Origin: Thermoflexales bacterium
Lineage (GTDB): Bacteria; Chloroflexota; Anaerolineae; J036; Brachytrichaceae
Direction: 5' to 3'
Assembly: GCA_025056965.1 (NCBI GenBank)
Contig: JANWVF010000152.1
Span: forward strand, 1 to 64,000
Length of the DNA: 64,000 nt
Under the pieces are notes generated by a model. That model did not search any database. It was not told the DNA's origin and was given only the letters and a program-made list of their open reading frames with translations. The position numbers and the translations under genes are program-made. Of this stretch, positions 56,301-64,000 are shown piece by piece (the first letter of the stretch is position 1; the number at the start of each line of letters is the position of its first letter).

Positions 56301-58241
56301 CTATCGCTTGAGCACGCGCGCATCGCCGACGCGGCGAGTGACGCCTATCGCGTCAAGGTGCTCCATCAGCGCCAGGGCATATTTGCGCGTGGTGCGGAAG
56401 AGGTCACGCGCCTGAGCCGCGGTCATTGAACCCTCACGCGCGATAAAGTCCTGCACGCACGCCACAGCCTGGGCATAGGTCTCCGGCAATAGGATGACTT
56501 CGTCGTTCAATTGAACCAGCATGTGTCGCCGGAGCATTGCTTCGTAGACCGGGTCGCCGACGGCAGCGCGCGCCTCTTTGACCGACGGCGTGGCCCATGG
56601 ATGAGCCCGGCATCGTGCTAACAGGGCATCTATCGCCGCTTGCTGATCGGCATCGAAGCGGACGTCGTGTGCGGCCAACCGCACCACTCCCCCGGAGTCC
56701 ACGAACGCGGTCGCGTCTGATGGGTCGCCGTATAACCTGAGCATGGCATCAAAGACATCCACCGGTAGGTTCAGTCGGCTGCGCAAGGTGTCACGCGGCA
56801 TGCCTTCGGCGAGCGGGTGTGCTTTGTGGTAGGCGTCGAGCGTCTCTTGCGCGCTGCGACGCACGGCCTGCCACGTCTCACGGCGCGCGAGGACGCTTCC
56901 GCCCTTAGCGTCCTGCGCGACGATAACTGCACCTTGGCTGGATAGATCTGCCAGAGCCGCCTGAAAGTCCTCGGCTTCCAACTGCGCCCGAGCGGCCGCC
57001 TCAGCAGGTGTGGCGAATCCGAGCTCCTGTAACGCTTCCAAGAGGCGCTCAGTGGGTGAGCCGCGTCGCAAGGTCGCCAGCCGATTCAACACCTGTGGGT
57101 CGGCGCGCCCGGCTCTACGCCGGTAGCGCGTGCGCGGATGCGCGTCGGCGATCATCCCGCCGCCGATGGTGACCGACGGCGAAGGCAGGCGAACGATGAA
57201 GCGATCGCCGTTAGCCAGCGCCATCGGCGCAGCCAGTTGCAATTGCGCCCAGCCGGATTCACCCGGCGCGAGTGCATCCCCTTCCAGCAACCGGACACGC
57301 GCGACGCTGTGAGCGGCGCCACTGAAGATCTTCACCTCGGCATTGTGGCGTAGCGCGAACGCGCGGCGCGCACCTGCGGCCCACCGCGTATCGTTGCTCA
57401 GCATCTCCAACCAGACGTCCACCAGCGTAGTCGGGGCGAGCGTGCCGGGCCGCGCGACGACGCTGCCGCGCGCGATGCGCTCCGCTTCGACGCCGGAAAG
57501 ATTGACGGCCAGCCGGCTGCCCATTTGTGCACGCGCGATCTTCTGCTTGTGAGTTTGGAGGCCGCGGATGCGCGCAGGCAGAACCTCGCCACGCTGATTG
57601 ATCACCTCGACTTCGTCGCCAACCGCGAAGATGCCATCGCTCAGCGTGCCGGTGACGATCACGCCAAAGCCCGGCAAGGTAAAGACGCGATCCACCGGCA
57701 GGCGCGGCCGCCCTAAGTCCCGGCGCGCCGGCGCATCCGCCAGCGCGCGCACCAAGGCCGCCCTCAGCGCATCTAAGCCTTGGCCGGTCTTCGCGCTCAC
57801 CGGCACGACGGACGCACCTGCTAAGGACGTTCCTGCCAGCAGCCGATGGATCTCGTCGCTCACCAGATCAACCCATGTGGAATCGGGGGCGAGATCTACC
57901 TTAGTGAGCGCAACTACGCCGCTGCGCACCTGGAGCAGGTTGAGGATGGCGAGGTGCTCGACGGTCTGAGGCATTGGACCTTCGTCGGCGGCGATGATCA
58001 GCAGAGCGGCGTCTATGCCGCCGACGCCAGCCAACATGTTCTCGATAAAGTCTATGTGGCCGGGCACATCTATCACGCCCACCGGTTCGCCGTTCGGCAG
58101 CGTCATCCACGCGAAACCGAGGTCAATCGTCATCTCGCGCTGCTGTTCTTCGCGCAGGCGATCGGGGTTGATGCCGGTCAACGTGCGCACCAAGGTGGAC
58201 TTGCCGTGATCAACGTGGCCGGCGGTAGCGATGACGCGCAT
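56301..58241 (-). CDS. selB: Selenocysteine-specific elongation factor SelB
   Basis: A 646-residue translational GTPase that carries Sec-tRNA(Sec) to UGA codons. G1 is AGHVDHGKST, G3 DVPGH, G4 TKVD. An EF-Tu-like domain 2 (LPGFGVIVTGTL) and the C-terminal winged-helix repeats follow (SMTAAQARDLFRTTRKYALALMEHLD at the end), which bind the SECIS RNA. SelA, tRNA-Sec and selD are not adjacent, nor is any selenoprotein recognised in the window. ATG at 58241 overlaps the upstream gene stop by 1 nt (TAATG). Confidence 0.94.
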   Translation of the reverse strand: MRVIATAGHVDHGKSTLVRTLTGINPDRLREEQQREMTIDLGFAWMTLPNGEPVGVIDVPGHIDFIENMLAGVGGIDAALLIIAADEGPMPQTVEHLAILNLLQVRSGVVALTKVDLAPDSTWVDLVSDEIHRLLAGTSLAGASVVPVSAKTGQGLDALRAALVRALADAPARRDLGRPRLPVDRVFTLPGFGVIVTGTLSDGIFAVGDEVEVINQRGEVLPARIRGLQTHKQKIARAQMGSRLAVNLSGVEAERIARGSVVARPGTLAPTTLVDVWLEMLSNDTRWAAGARRAFALRHNAEVKIFSGAAHSVARVRLLEGDALAPGESGWAQLQLAAPMALANGDRFIVRLPSPSVTIGGGMIADAHPRTRYRRRAGRADPQVLNRLATLRRGSPTERLLEALQELGFATPAEAAARAQLEAEDFQAALADLSSQGAVIVAQDAKGGSVLARRETWQAVRRSAQETLDAYHKAHPLAEGMPRDTLRSRLNLPVDVFDAMLRLYGDPSDATAFVDSGGVVRLAAHDVRFDADQQAAIDALLARCRAHPWATPSVKEARAAVGDPVYEAMLRRHMLVQLNDEVILLPETYAQAVACVQDFIAREGSMTAAQARDLFRTTRKYALALMEHLDAIGVTRRVGDARVLKR

Positions 58242-59533
58242 TACTCGATGAGGTCGGCTGCCAAGTCCACATCATCGGGCGCATCGGGCAGCGCTGCCTG
58301 AGCCTCGGCTTGTGCCTGGCGCTTCTTGCGCTGTCGGCGCGAGGGCCTGATTTCACTCGGCACGTTGATCTTGGCCTGATCGAGCAGCCGGTTAGCTTCG
58401 GCCAACCATTCCCGGCCGGCGTTGGCGTAGGCCTGCGAGAATGCCTCGATGATGTTGTAAAGCGGCGTGATCTGCGGCTGAAGCTTGGGCAGTTCTTCTT
58501 CCATCTCCGCGATGCGCGCCTCTAGGTCGCTGATGCGCCGATCGCGCTCGAACCACTTCTCGTCTTGGGCAACGGCAAACGTGCGCCATTCCTTCTCGAT
58601 ATGCTCGCGGAAGGCTTCAGCAGCACGTTTGACGCGCTCCTCAGCGTCACGCTGGATCTCAAACAACTCGTTGATGCGCACTTCCAGGCGTTCCTGAAAG
58701 TCCGGCAGCGCAGCAAGCTCGCGCTTGACCTCTTCACGCAGTTGGATGAAGCCGGTCACTTGTTGGCTGATCTCATCGGCGCGCGCCTTCATCCGCTCGA
58801 TGATCTCGGCGTACTCTGCGAACTGTCGCTCGCGACGGACGTCGGCCACGCGTTGGGCCTCGATGAGCTGGCTCTGTGCCTCCAGCAACTTAGCCGCCTC
58901 TTCGATCTCGGTCTGCTTGCGACGGATCGCTTCATCGAGCAAGAGCAGCCGTGGAGGGAATTGCTCGATCTTCTTCTTGATGTCGGGGATCTCTTGCTCA
59001 ATCGCCGCGATGCGCTTGGCATCCTGGCGGCGCTGCTCTTCGAGGAAGGAGATTTGGGTCGTTGGCTGGTCGAAGCGCCGGTCAAGCTCCATCACCTGCA
59101 CTTGCACGCGCCCGATTAACTCGGCCAGCCGGCCATCTTCGGCTTTGCGTGCCTCAATCTGCTCGGCATAGCCGGCATACGACTTGGTCTCCTTCTTCAA
59201 TTCGTTCAGCTGGCGCACGATGGATTCAATCTCGATTTGGCGGGTGCGCGACAGTTCGCGCTCGGCCTTAGCGCGCTGATCCTCGATCCGCGCGATGATC
59301 TGGTTGAACTCCTCGCGCAACTGCGCCGTCGCGGACGTCCAGCCCATCGCGCGCGTGAGCTGCACCTTCAACTCGTTTAGAGTGACCTCAAGCGATTGGG
59401 CGTAGCGCGAGCGAGCCTCTGCCTCGCGCGAGAGGCTATCTACGCGCTCCTGCAACTGAATGATGAGGGCGCGATCTTTGCGCCGCTCCTCGTCAATGTA
59501 TTGGACAAGCTTGGTCAGTTGAGTCAGATCCAT
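58241..59533 (-). CDS. Long coiled-coil protein of unknown function
   Basis: A 430-residue protein that is mostly coiled coil (about residues 20-370), rich in E/R/K/Q heptads, with a basic segment near the end (PSRRQRKKRQAQ) and an acidic terminus. No membrane segment, no signal. Unknown family; it resembles bacterial coiled-coil structural or chromosome-associated proteins only in composition. It is translationally coupled to selB by TAATG, but this need not mean a shared function. Confidence 0.75.
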   Translation of the reverse strand: MDLTQLTKLVQYIDEERRKDRALIIQLQERVDSLSREAEARSRYAQSLEVTLNELKVQLTRAMGWTSATAQLREEFNQIIARIEDQRAKAERELSRTRQIEIESIVRQLNELKKETKSYAGYAEQIEARKAEDGRLAELIGRVQVQVMELDRRFDQPTTQISFLEEQRRQDAKRIAAIEQEIPDIKKKIEQFPPRLLLLDEAIRRKQTEIEEAAKLLEAQSQLIEAQRVADVRRERQFAEYAEIIERMKARADEISQQVTGFIQLREEVKRELAALPDFQERLEVRINELFEIQRDAEERVKRAAEAFREHIEKEWRTFAVAQDEKWFERDRRISDLEARIAEMEEELPKLQPQITPLYNIIEAFSQAYANAGREWLAEANRLLDQAKINVPSEIRPSRRQRKKRQAQAEAQAALPDAPDDVDLAADLIE

Positions 59534-59574
59534 TGCCGATCATAAAGGCGTGTGGGCGCACCGGCGCTCGCACG

Positions 59575-60327
59575 CTACTGATGTTGCCACATTCGCCCAC
59601 CGTCAAGCATGATGCAATCACCGTTGATGAACTGCGGGCCGGTGAGCAGAAAGAGGACGATCTCACCCACTTGCTCGGCTGTGCCAAGCGCTCGAAGCGG
59701 GTTCGTCTGTCGCAGCGCTTGCCATTCCTCCTCGGTGTAGTCCGGCGGCTTCAAGATCGGCCCCGGACAAATGGCGTTGACGCGCACCTTCGGCCCAAAG
59801 TTCAGCGCTTGCGATCGGGTGAGCGCCAACAGCGCCGCCTTAGATAGGCTGTGGGCGACGTATTGCCGCCACGGGAAGAAGGCGCCTTCGTCTACGATGT
59901 TAATGATGTTGCCGCAGATGCCCGTGCTCTGCTCGTCCATCATGGCGCGCGCGATGACCTGGCTGAGCACAAAGGGCCCCTTCACGTTGACGTCAAAAGC
60001 TCTGTCAAAGTCAGCTTCAGTCGTCGAGAAGTAGTCGTTCGGGACAAAGCTCGAGGCGCTGTTGATCAGAATGTCCACTTTGCCGAAATGGGCTAATGCA
60101 CGGCGGCCCAGTTCAGCAGCTTGATTCCAGTCGGCCATGTCGGCCTGATGCAACAGCACGCGTCGGCCGAGCGCCTCGATCTCACGCGCCGTCTCCTGTG
60201 CCGCACTCGCGCTGCTGCCGTAATGCACGACGAGATCAGCGCCTTCGCGCGCCAGCATCAGCGCGATGACCTTACCGACGCGATGCGCAGCGCCGGTCAC
60301 TAATGCCACTTTTCCCTGTAGTCTCAT
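59575..60327 (-). CDS. Short-chain dehydrogenase/reductase (pteridine-reductase-like), catalytic Tyr replaced
   Basis: A 250-residue SDR. The N-terminal TGAAHRVGK nucleotide loop (11-19) and the NSAS segment are of the type found in pteridine reductases (PTR1/FolM). The position of the catalytic Tyr in the Y-x-x-x-K motif is His159 (HSLSK, 159-163); Lys163 is kept, and a Tyr lies 3 residues earlier. The Ser position is Asp (IVDEG), as in pteridine-reductase relatives. The C-terminal ICPGPILKPPD loop is conserved. Activity is therefore uncertain. Confidence 0.85.
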   Translation of the reverse strand: MRLQGKVALVTGAAHRVGKVIALMLAREGADLVVHYGSSASAAQETAREIEALGRRVLLHQADMADWNQAAELGRRALAHFGKVDILINSASSFVPNDYFSTTEADFDRAFDVNVKGPFVLSQVIARAMMDEQSTGICGNIINIVDEGAFFPWRQYVAHSLSKAALLALTRSQALNFGPKVRVNAICPGPILKPPDYTEEEWQALRQTNPLRALGTAEQVGEIVLFLLTGPQFINGDCIMLDGGRMWQHQ

Positions 60328-60391
60328 GTGCCCAGCCTCTCAACCGACTATCACTCGGCCTCTGCAGCAGCCGAGGGCGAGCGAGATGCTA

Positions 60392-60397
60392 TATACT
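60392..60397 (+). promoter_or_regulatory. -10-like box 9 nt before the DUF6391 ATG
   Basis: TATACT ends 9 nt before ATG 60407, with no ribosome site. A leader of 2-3 nt is predicted. Confidence 0.45.
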
Positions 60398-60406
60398 GGA
60401 TTTTAG

Positions 60407-60916
60407 ATGCTCAGGGAAATCGTCGAGCGCGTCCGGCGCAACCACGCTTTGGAGCATGCGACGCTCCATATCTTGGAAGCCCAACAGCCTAACCTAAGGG
60501 CAGGCGGACGTGCGACTGCGCAAGGGTTCTATCTTTATGGCGACCTGCCCGACGAAGCGACGGTATGTGCAGCGGTTGGCGAGGCCATCCGGCGCATGAA
60601 CGCCGGGGAGCGCGAGTTAGCCGTCCATCCCCGTTGTGGCACGAACGTTGTGGCAACAGGCATCCTAAGCGGCGTGCTGGCTACGCTAAGCATCCTTGCC
60701 GCGGGCAAGCGTGCACCTTGGTACGTCCAACTGCCAAACGCCATCCTCGGCGCGATGATCGGCGCGCTATTGGCCCAGCCACTGGGTCCTTGGGCGCAGG
60801 CCAACATAACGACTTCAGCAGAGATGCACGGCGTGAAGGTGCGCAGCATCCGCAGCCGGCGAGCGGGACGCATGGTCGCGCATTTTATCGAGACCAACCA
60901 TGCGCCGACGCCTTGA
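60407..60916 (+). CDS. DUF6391-like membrane protein
   Basis: A 169-residue protein with a conserved N-terminus NHALEHATLHIL (about 12-23), a His/Cys pair (HPRCGTN) and two hydrophobic segments (about 83-100 and 112-130). The pattern HALEH is an H-x-x-E-H motif, which in M16 peptidases binds zinc, but no other M16 feature is seen, so this may be coincidence. Function is unknown. Convergent with the TPR gene, 6 bp between stops. Confidence 0.6.
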   Translation: MLREIVERVRRNHALEHATLHILEAQQPNLRAGGRATAQGFYLYGDLPDEATVCAAVGEAIRRMNAGERELAVHPRCGTNVVATGILSGVLATLSILAAGKRAPWYVQLPNAILGAMIGALLAQPLGPWAQANITTSAEMHGVKVRSIRSRRAGRMVAHFIETNHAPTP

Positions 60917-60922
60917 GGCAGT

Positions 60923-61462
60923 TTAAAGCGCGCTTAGCTTCTCCAGCATCCGCTGAGCATCGCGGTCGTAGGGATCGGCAAGCACCGCTCGACGAAAGGC
61001 GGCGATGGCGAGATCAATCTCCCCTCGGTCTCGATGGATCAAGCCGATGTTATAGGCAACGCTGCGCGCCAGCGGATCTATCTCCAGCGCACGATTGAAC
61101 GCAGCTAGAGCCCGCCGTTGGCGTTCGTCGGTGGCGGTAATCGGGTTGCCTAGGTAAGCCGCACCCAGGTTAATCCACAGCTGGGCGTTATCGGGTGCAC
61201 GCTCCACTGCGCTCTCAAGCACAGACACAGCGAGCTTATGCCGGCCAATCATGATGTAGGCACCGCCAAGGTTAAGCGCAGCATCGGGGTTGTCTGGCTT
61301 GAGCCTATGCGCGCGCTCCAGAAAGGGGAGCGCATCGGCCGGTTTGCGCTCGCTGAGCAGTCGCGTGCCGTGAGTTAGGCTTTCGCGGAATTGCTGCTCG
61401 TGACGATGCCTGAGCCAGGAATTCAGCCGTTCTTGTTCGGAATCGTGCGCTGAGTCGTTCAT
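60923..61462 (-). CDS. Tetratricopeptide repeat protein
   Basis: A 179-residue protein with about three to four TPR units (for example ADALPFLERAHRLKPDNPDA and VLESAVERAPDNAQLWINLGAAYL), a helical protein-interaction scaffold. The N-terminus is charged, with no signal peptide. The partner is unknown. Same direction as the glycyl-tRNA synthetase gene, which lies 27 bp upstream. Confidence 0.8.
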   Translation of the reverse strand: MNDSAHDSEQERLNSWLRHRHEQQFRESLTHGTRLLSERKPADALPFLERAHRLKPDNPDAALNLGGAYIMIGRHKLAVSVLESAVERAPDNAQLWINLGAAYLGNPITATDERQRRALAAFNRALEIDPLARSVAYNIGLIHRDRGEIDLAIAAFRRAVLADPYDRDAQRMLEKLSAL

Positions 61463-61489
61463 AGCGAGATCATCACGGTCGGAATGTCG

Positions 61490-64000
61490 TCAGAAGCCTT
61501 CCAGTTTGGTCAGGTCGGCGATGCCTTCGGCCTGGGACACGATCCGTCGAAGCAGAGACAGACGCGACGCGCGTAAGCGCGCGTCCTCGGCCATCACGAG
61601 CACCTCGTCGAAGAAGCGCGTGATCGGTGAGACGAGCAACTGGAGGTTGGCAACCAGCGCGCTCACGTCTAACGGCGGCTCTTGCCTCGCTAGGGCTTGT
61701 GCCAACGCCTGCGCAGCGGGTTCAGGATCTTCAGCCGAGGTGTCCGGCACATGCGCCTGCGTCCGCACGATGCGCGCGCAGCGCGCGTAAGCATCCAGGA
61801 TCGTCGGCCAGTCCTCGCGCGCCATCGCCTCGCTCAGTTGAACCAGGAATCGCTTGGCGCGCGCCGGATCATCGCCGACGGCGGTCACGATCGCTTCAAC
61901 AGCGTCATGCCGGTAACCTTCGTCGAGGAATTGTTGGCGTTCGCGGTCGAGGATGAAACGATGCGCGGCTTCGAGCGCCTCGGCGCTCGGCGCGACCGGC
62001 AAGTGCGACATTGCGCTTTCCAGACCGCTCCGCAAGGAGAACGATTTGTCGCCGGCTATCAAATTCTGCACTACGCCGATGGCAGCGCGACGCAACGCGA
62101 ATGGGTCGGCGCTGCCTTTGGGGGCAAGCCCCACGGCGAACAAGCCGGCAATGCTATCGAGCTTATCGGCCAGCGAGACGACGAGGCCGGCAACCGTTCG
62201 CGGGGTGGCATCGCCAGCAAAGCGCGGCAGATAATGCTCGAAAATCGCCTCGGCTACAGCGTCCTTGTCCGCGTCGTCGGCCGTGCGTCGGTGATATTCG
62301 CGTCCCATCACGCCCTGCAGCGCGGTGATTTCGACCACCATACTGGTCGCCAGGTCGGCCTTGCATAAGCGGGCAGCCTTGCGCGCGATTTGCAACTCTC
62401 GGCTTCCGATTCCTAACCGTGCGCCGATCGGGTCAACGAGCGCCTCTATGCGCTTCGTCTTGTCCAGCATCGAGCCGAGCTTAGCCTGGAAGGTGATCGT
62501 GTCGAGACGCGGCAGATAAGCTTCGAGTGGTTTGCTAATGTCTTGACGGAAGAAGTAGCTGGCATCAGCGAAGCGGGCGCGCACTACGTCCTCGTTACCC
62601 TTGCGCACCTCGTCCAGGTGCGCATCGTTGCCGTTGCGCACGGTGATGAAATAGGGCAGCAGCGCCTCGCCGTCGTTGCGCAGTACGGTAAAGTAACGCT
62701 GTTTTTTGCGCATCACTGCAGTGAGCACGGCGGGAGGTAGGGCAAGAAATTCCTCCTCGAATGCGCAGCACACCGCTGTGGGCTGTTCGACCAAGTCGGT
62801 TACTTCCTCGAGCAAATCGTCGTCTGGGGCAATGCGTCCACCGACGCTGGCCGCCGCGGCTTCAACCTGGCGCGCAATTTCGGCCTTGCGCGCTGCGCGG
62901 TCGCCGATGATGTGGTGTTGTGCGATGAGCGCCAAATAGTGATCGGCGTGATTCACCGCGAACTGCGGCGAGCCTTCGCCGCGCGGACCGAAGCTGACGT
63001 TGCCGCTGGGGACGCCCGCGAATGTGAACGGAATGACTTGGTCCCCCAACAAGGCGACGATCCAATTAATCGGTCGCGAAAAGGCGACGTTGCTGGCGTT
63101 CCAGCGCATGGTCTTCTCGAAGGTAATTCTTCCGATGGCCTGAGGCAGCGCGTCCGCCAGCACCTCGATGGCCGGCCGGCCGGTCTCGCGCTTACGCACA
63201 TAGACGTAAGCTCCACTGGCATCTTCCTTCACCACCAGCTCGCGCACATCTACGTTAAAGCGTTTGGCAAAGCCAATCGCCGCTTGTGTCGGATTGCCGC
63301 CCGCGTCGAATGCCGCCTTGGCCGGCGGGCCTTTCACCAGCTCATCAATATCTCGCTGTCGCGGCGCTACTTCTTTCACCAAAACGGCCGTGCGGCGCGG
63401 CGTGCCGATTAGCGTCACGTTGCCGTGGTCGAGGCGCGCCGCATCCAGCGCTTCGACGACGTAGCGGCCAAGTTGCTCTTGGCACGCAGGCACGTCACCG
63501 GCTGGCAGCTCCTCGGTGCCGATTTCGATCAGCAACGTCGCAGGTTCAGAGGTGAGAGAAGCAAAGGAGGATGAAACTTGCAACCGGTCCGCTTGCTGCT
63601 CCGTCCCGTCACGCTTGTCAACGCGCCACGGAAAGCCCAGCTTCTCTCGTTGCGCGACATAGCGGAGCGCCACCTCGCGCGCCAGGTCGCGCATGCGCCC
63701 GAGGTAGCGTTGTCGCTCGGTCACGCCAATGGCGCCGCGTGTATCAAGCAGGTTAAAGGTGTTAGAGCATTGCAGCACATAGTCGTGCGCCGGAAGCACC
63801 AGGGCATGCTCAATCGCGCGCTTGCATTCACGCTCGTAAATGTCGAACAACGCGCGCAGCGCCTCGACATCGGCGCAGTCAAAGGCGTAGGCACTGCGCT
63901 CCTGCTCGTCGGAGAGCCTCACGTCGCCGTAGGTGCGGTCGGTGCTCCACTTAAGGTCGAACACGTTGCGCACGCCCTGCTGCGCCATAGCGATGCGCTC
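61490..64000 (-). CDS. glyQS: Fused glycyl-tRNA synthetase alpha-beta (5' end outside the window)
   Basis: The right-hand 836 residues of a single-chain glycyl-tRNA synthetase; the frame runs off the window. The first part is the C-terminal portion of the alpha chain: ERIAMAQQGVRNVFDLKW at the edge, then AYAFDCADVEALRALFDIYERE and NTFNLLDTRGAIGVTERQRYLGRMRDLA. A linker of about 25 residues is followed by the beta chain, TLLIEIGTEELPAGDVPACQ, with DATPRTVAG and the C-terminal anticodon-binding helices. In most bacteria these are two genes (glyQ, glyS). The catalytic core of the alpha part lies beyond the edge. Confidence 0.93.
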   Translation of the reverse strand, partial: ERIAMAQQGVRNVFDLKWSTDRTYGDVRLSDEQERSAYAFDCADVEALRALFDIYERECKRAIEHALVLPAHDYVLQCSNTFNLLDTRGAIGVTERQRYLGRMRDLAREVALRYVAQREKLGFPWRVDKRDGTEQQADRLQVSSSFASLTSEPATLLIEIGTEELPAGDVPACQEQLGRYVVEALDAARLDHGNVTLIGTPRRTAVLVKEVAPRQRDIDELVKGPPAKAAFDAGGNPTQAAIGFAKRFNVDVRELVVKEDASGAYVYVRKRETGRPAIEVLADALPQAIGRITFEKTMRWNASNVAFSRPINWIVALLGDQVIPFTFAGVPSGNVSFGPRGEGSPQFAVNHADHYLALIAQHHIIGDRAARKAEIARQVEAAAASVGGRIAPDDDLLEEVTDLVEQPTAVCCAFEEEFLALPPAVLTAVMRKKQRYFTVLRNDGEALLPYFITVRNGNDAHLDEVRKGNEDVVRARFADASYFFRQDISKPLEAYLPRLDTITFQAKLGSMLDKTKRIEALVDPIGARLGIGSRELQIARKAARLCKADLATSMVVEITALQGVMGREYHRRTADDADKDAVAEAIFEHYLPRFAGDATPRTVAGLVVSLADKLDSIAGLFAVGLAPKGSADPFALRRAAIGVVQNLIAGDKSFSLRSGLESAMSHLPVAPSAEALEAAHRFILDRERQQFLDEGYRHDAVEAIVTAVGDDPARAKRFLVQLSEAMAREDWPTILDAYARCARIVRTQAHVPDTSAEDPEPAAQALAQALARQEPPLDVSALVANLQLLVSPITRFFDEVLVMAEDARLRASRLSLLRRIVSQAEGIADLTKLEGF

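Overview
The window is a gene-dense stretch of high-GC bacterial chromosome with no phage, insertion sequence or CRISPR and no intergenic gap above about 300 bp. Gene content (a nuoA-M complex I cluster transcribed as one block, a complex I-linked penta-haem cytochrome, two bifunctional-nuclease paralogues, a type III polyketide synthase, a UMF1-type MFS carrier, a cytoplasmic sulfite-oxidase-like protein, a fused glycyl-tRNA synthetase and a roughly 500-residue biotin carboxylase) suggests a member of the Chloroflexota, perhaps an Anaerolineae-like thermophile or phototroph. This placement is inference from gene content and was not tested by a search.

Layout. 1-5.9 kb: phosphofructokinase, a GNAT protein, a chelatase locus in which an AAA+ (ChlI-like) frame and a VWA (ChlD-like) frame appear to be joined by programmed -1 frameshifting, a monothiol glutaredoxin-like protein and a DUF4230 membrane protein. 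5.9-22.8 kb, minus strand: nuoA, B, C, D, E, F, G, H, I, J, K, L, M, then lgt and a penta-haem cytochrome. Three foreign genes sit in the cluster: a retropepsin-like protease between nuoE and nuoF, an exported OB-fold protein between nuoF and nuoG, and a dienelactone hydrolase between nuoL and nuoM. nuoN is not present. 22.9-34.2 kb, minus: a YdiJ-type FAD/Fe-S dehydrogenase, an MFS carrier, a molybdopterin oxidoreductase, an AI-2E exporter, a type III PKS, MutS2 and an ornithine-cyclodeaminase-family enzyme. 34.2-43.7 kb: a Trm112-like protein, a second OB-fold exported protein, a FecR-like membrane protein, biotin carboxylase, LeuB, and an envelope-type set (PAP2-like protein, GT4, MFS, GT2). 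43.8-50.4 kb, minus: a small membrane protein and a complete family-5 ABC importer operon (dppABCDF type). 50.6-64 kb: a processive GT2, two BFN nucleases, a YraQ/DUF318 permease, Tgt, Hsp20, SelB with a coiled-coil partner, an SDR, DUF6391, a TPR protein and the 3' part of a fused glyQS gene.

How the parts work together. The respiratory block supplies a NADH:quinone oxidoreductase with flavin and Fe-S input subunits, and the YdiJ-like dehydrogenase and penta-haem cytochrome are plausible additional electron entry and exit points. The ABC operon imports peptides or oligosaccharides. Biotin carboxylase, LeuB and PfkA are central metabolism. SelB implies selenocysteine decoding somewhere in the genome.

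The two most notable non-coding signals are the chelatase frameshift cassette (A7 slippery heptamer, 5-nt spacer, perfect 8-bp GC-rich stem enclosing the zero-frame stop) and a recurring TANNNT box 6-12 nt upstream of start codons that lack a Shine-Dalgarno sequence. The second signal points to leaderless or very short-leader mRNAs being common in this organism.
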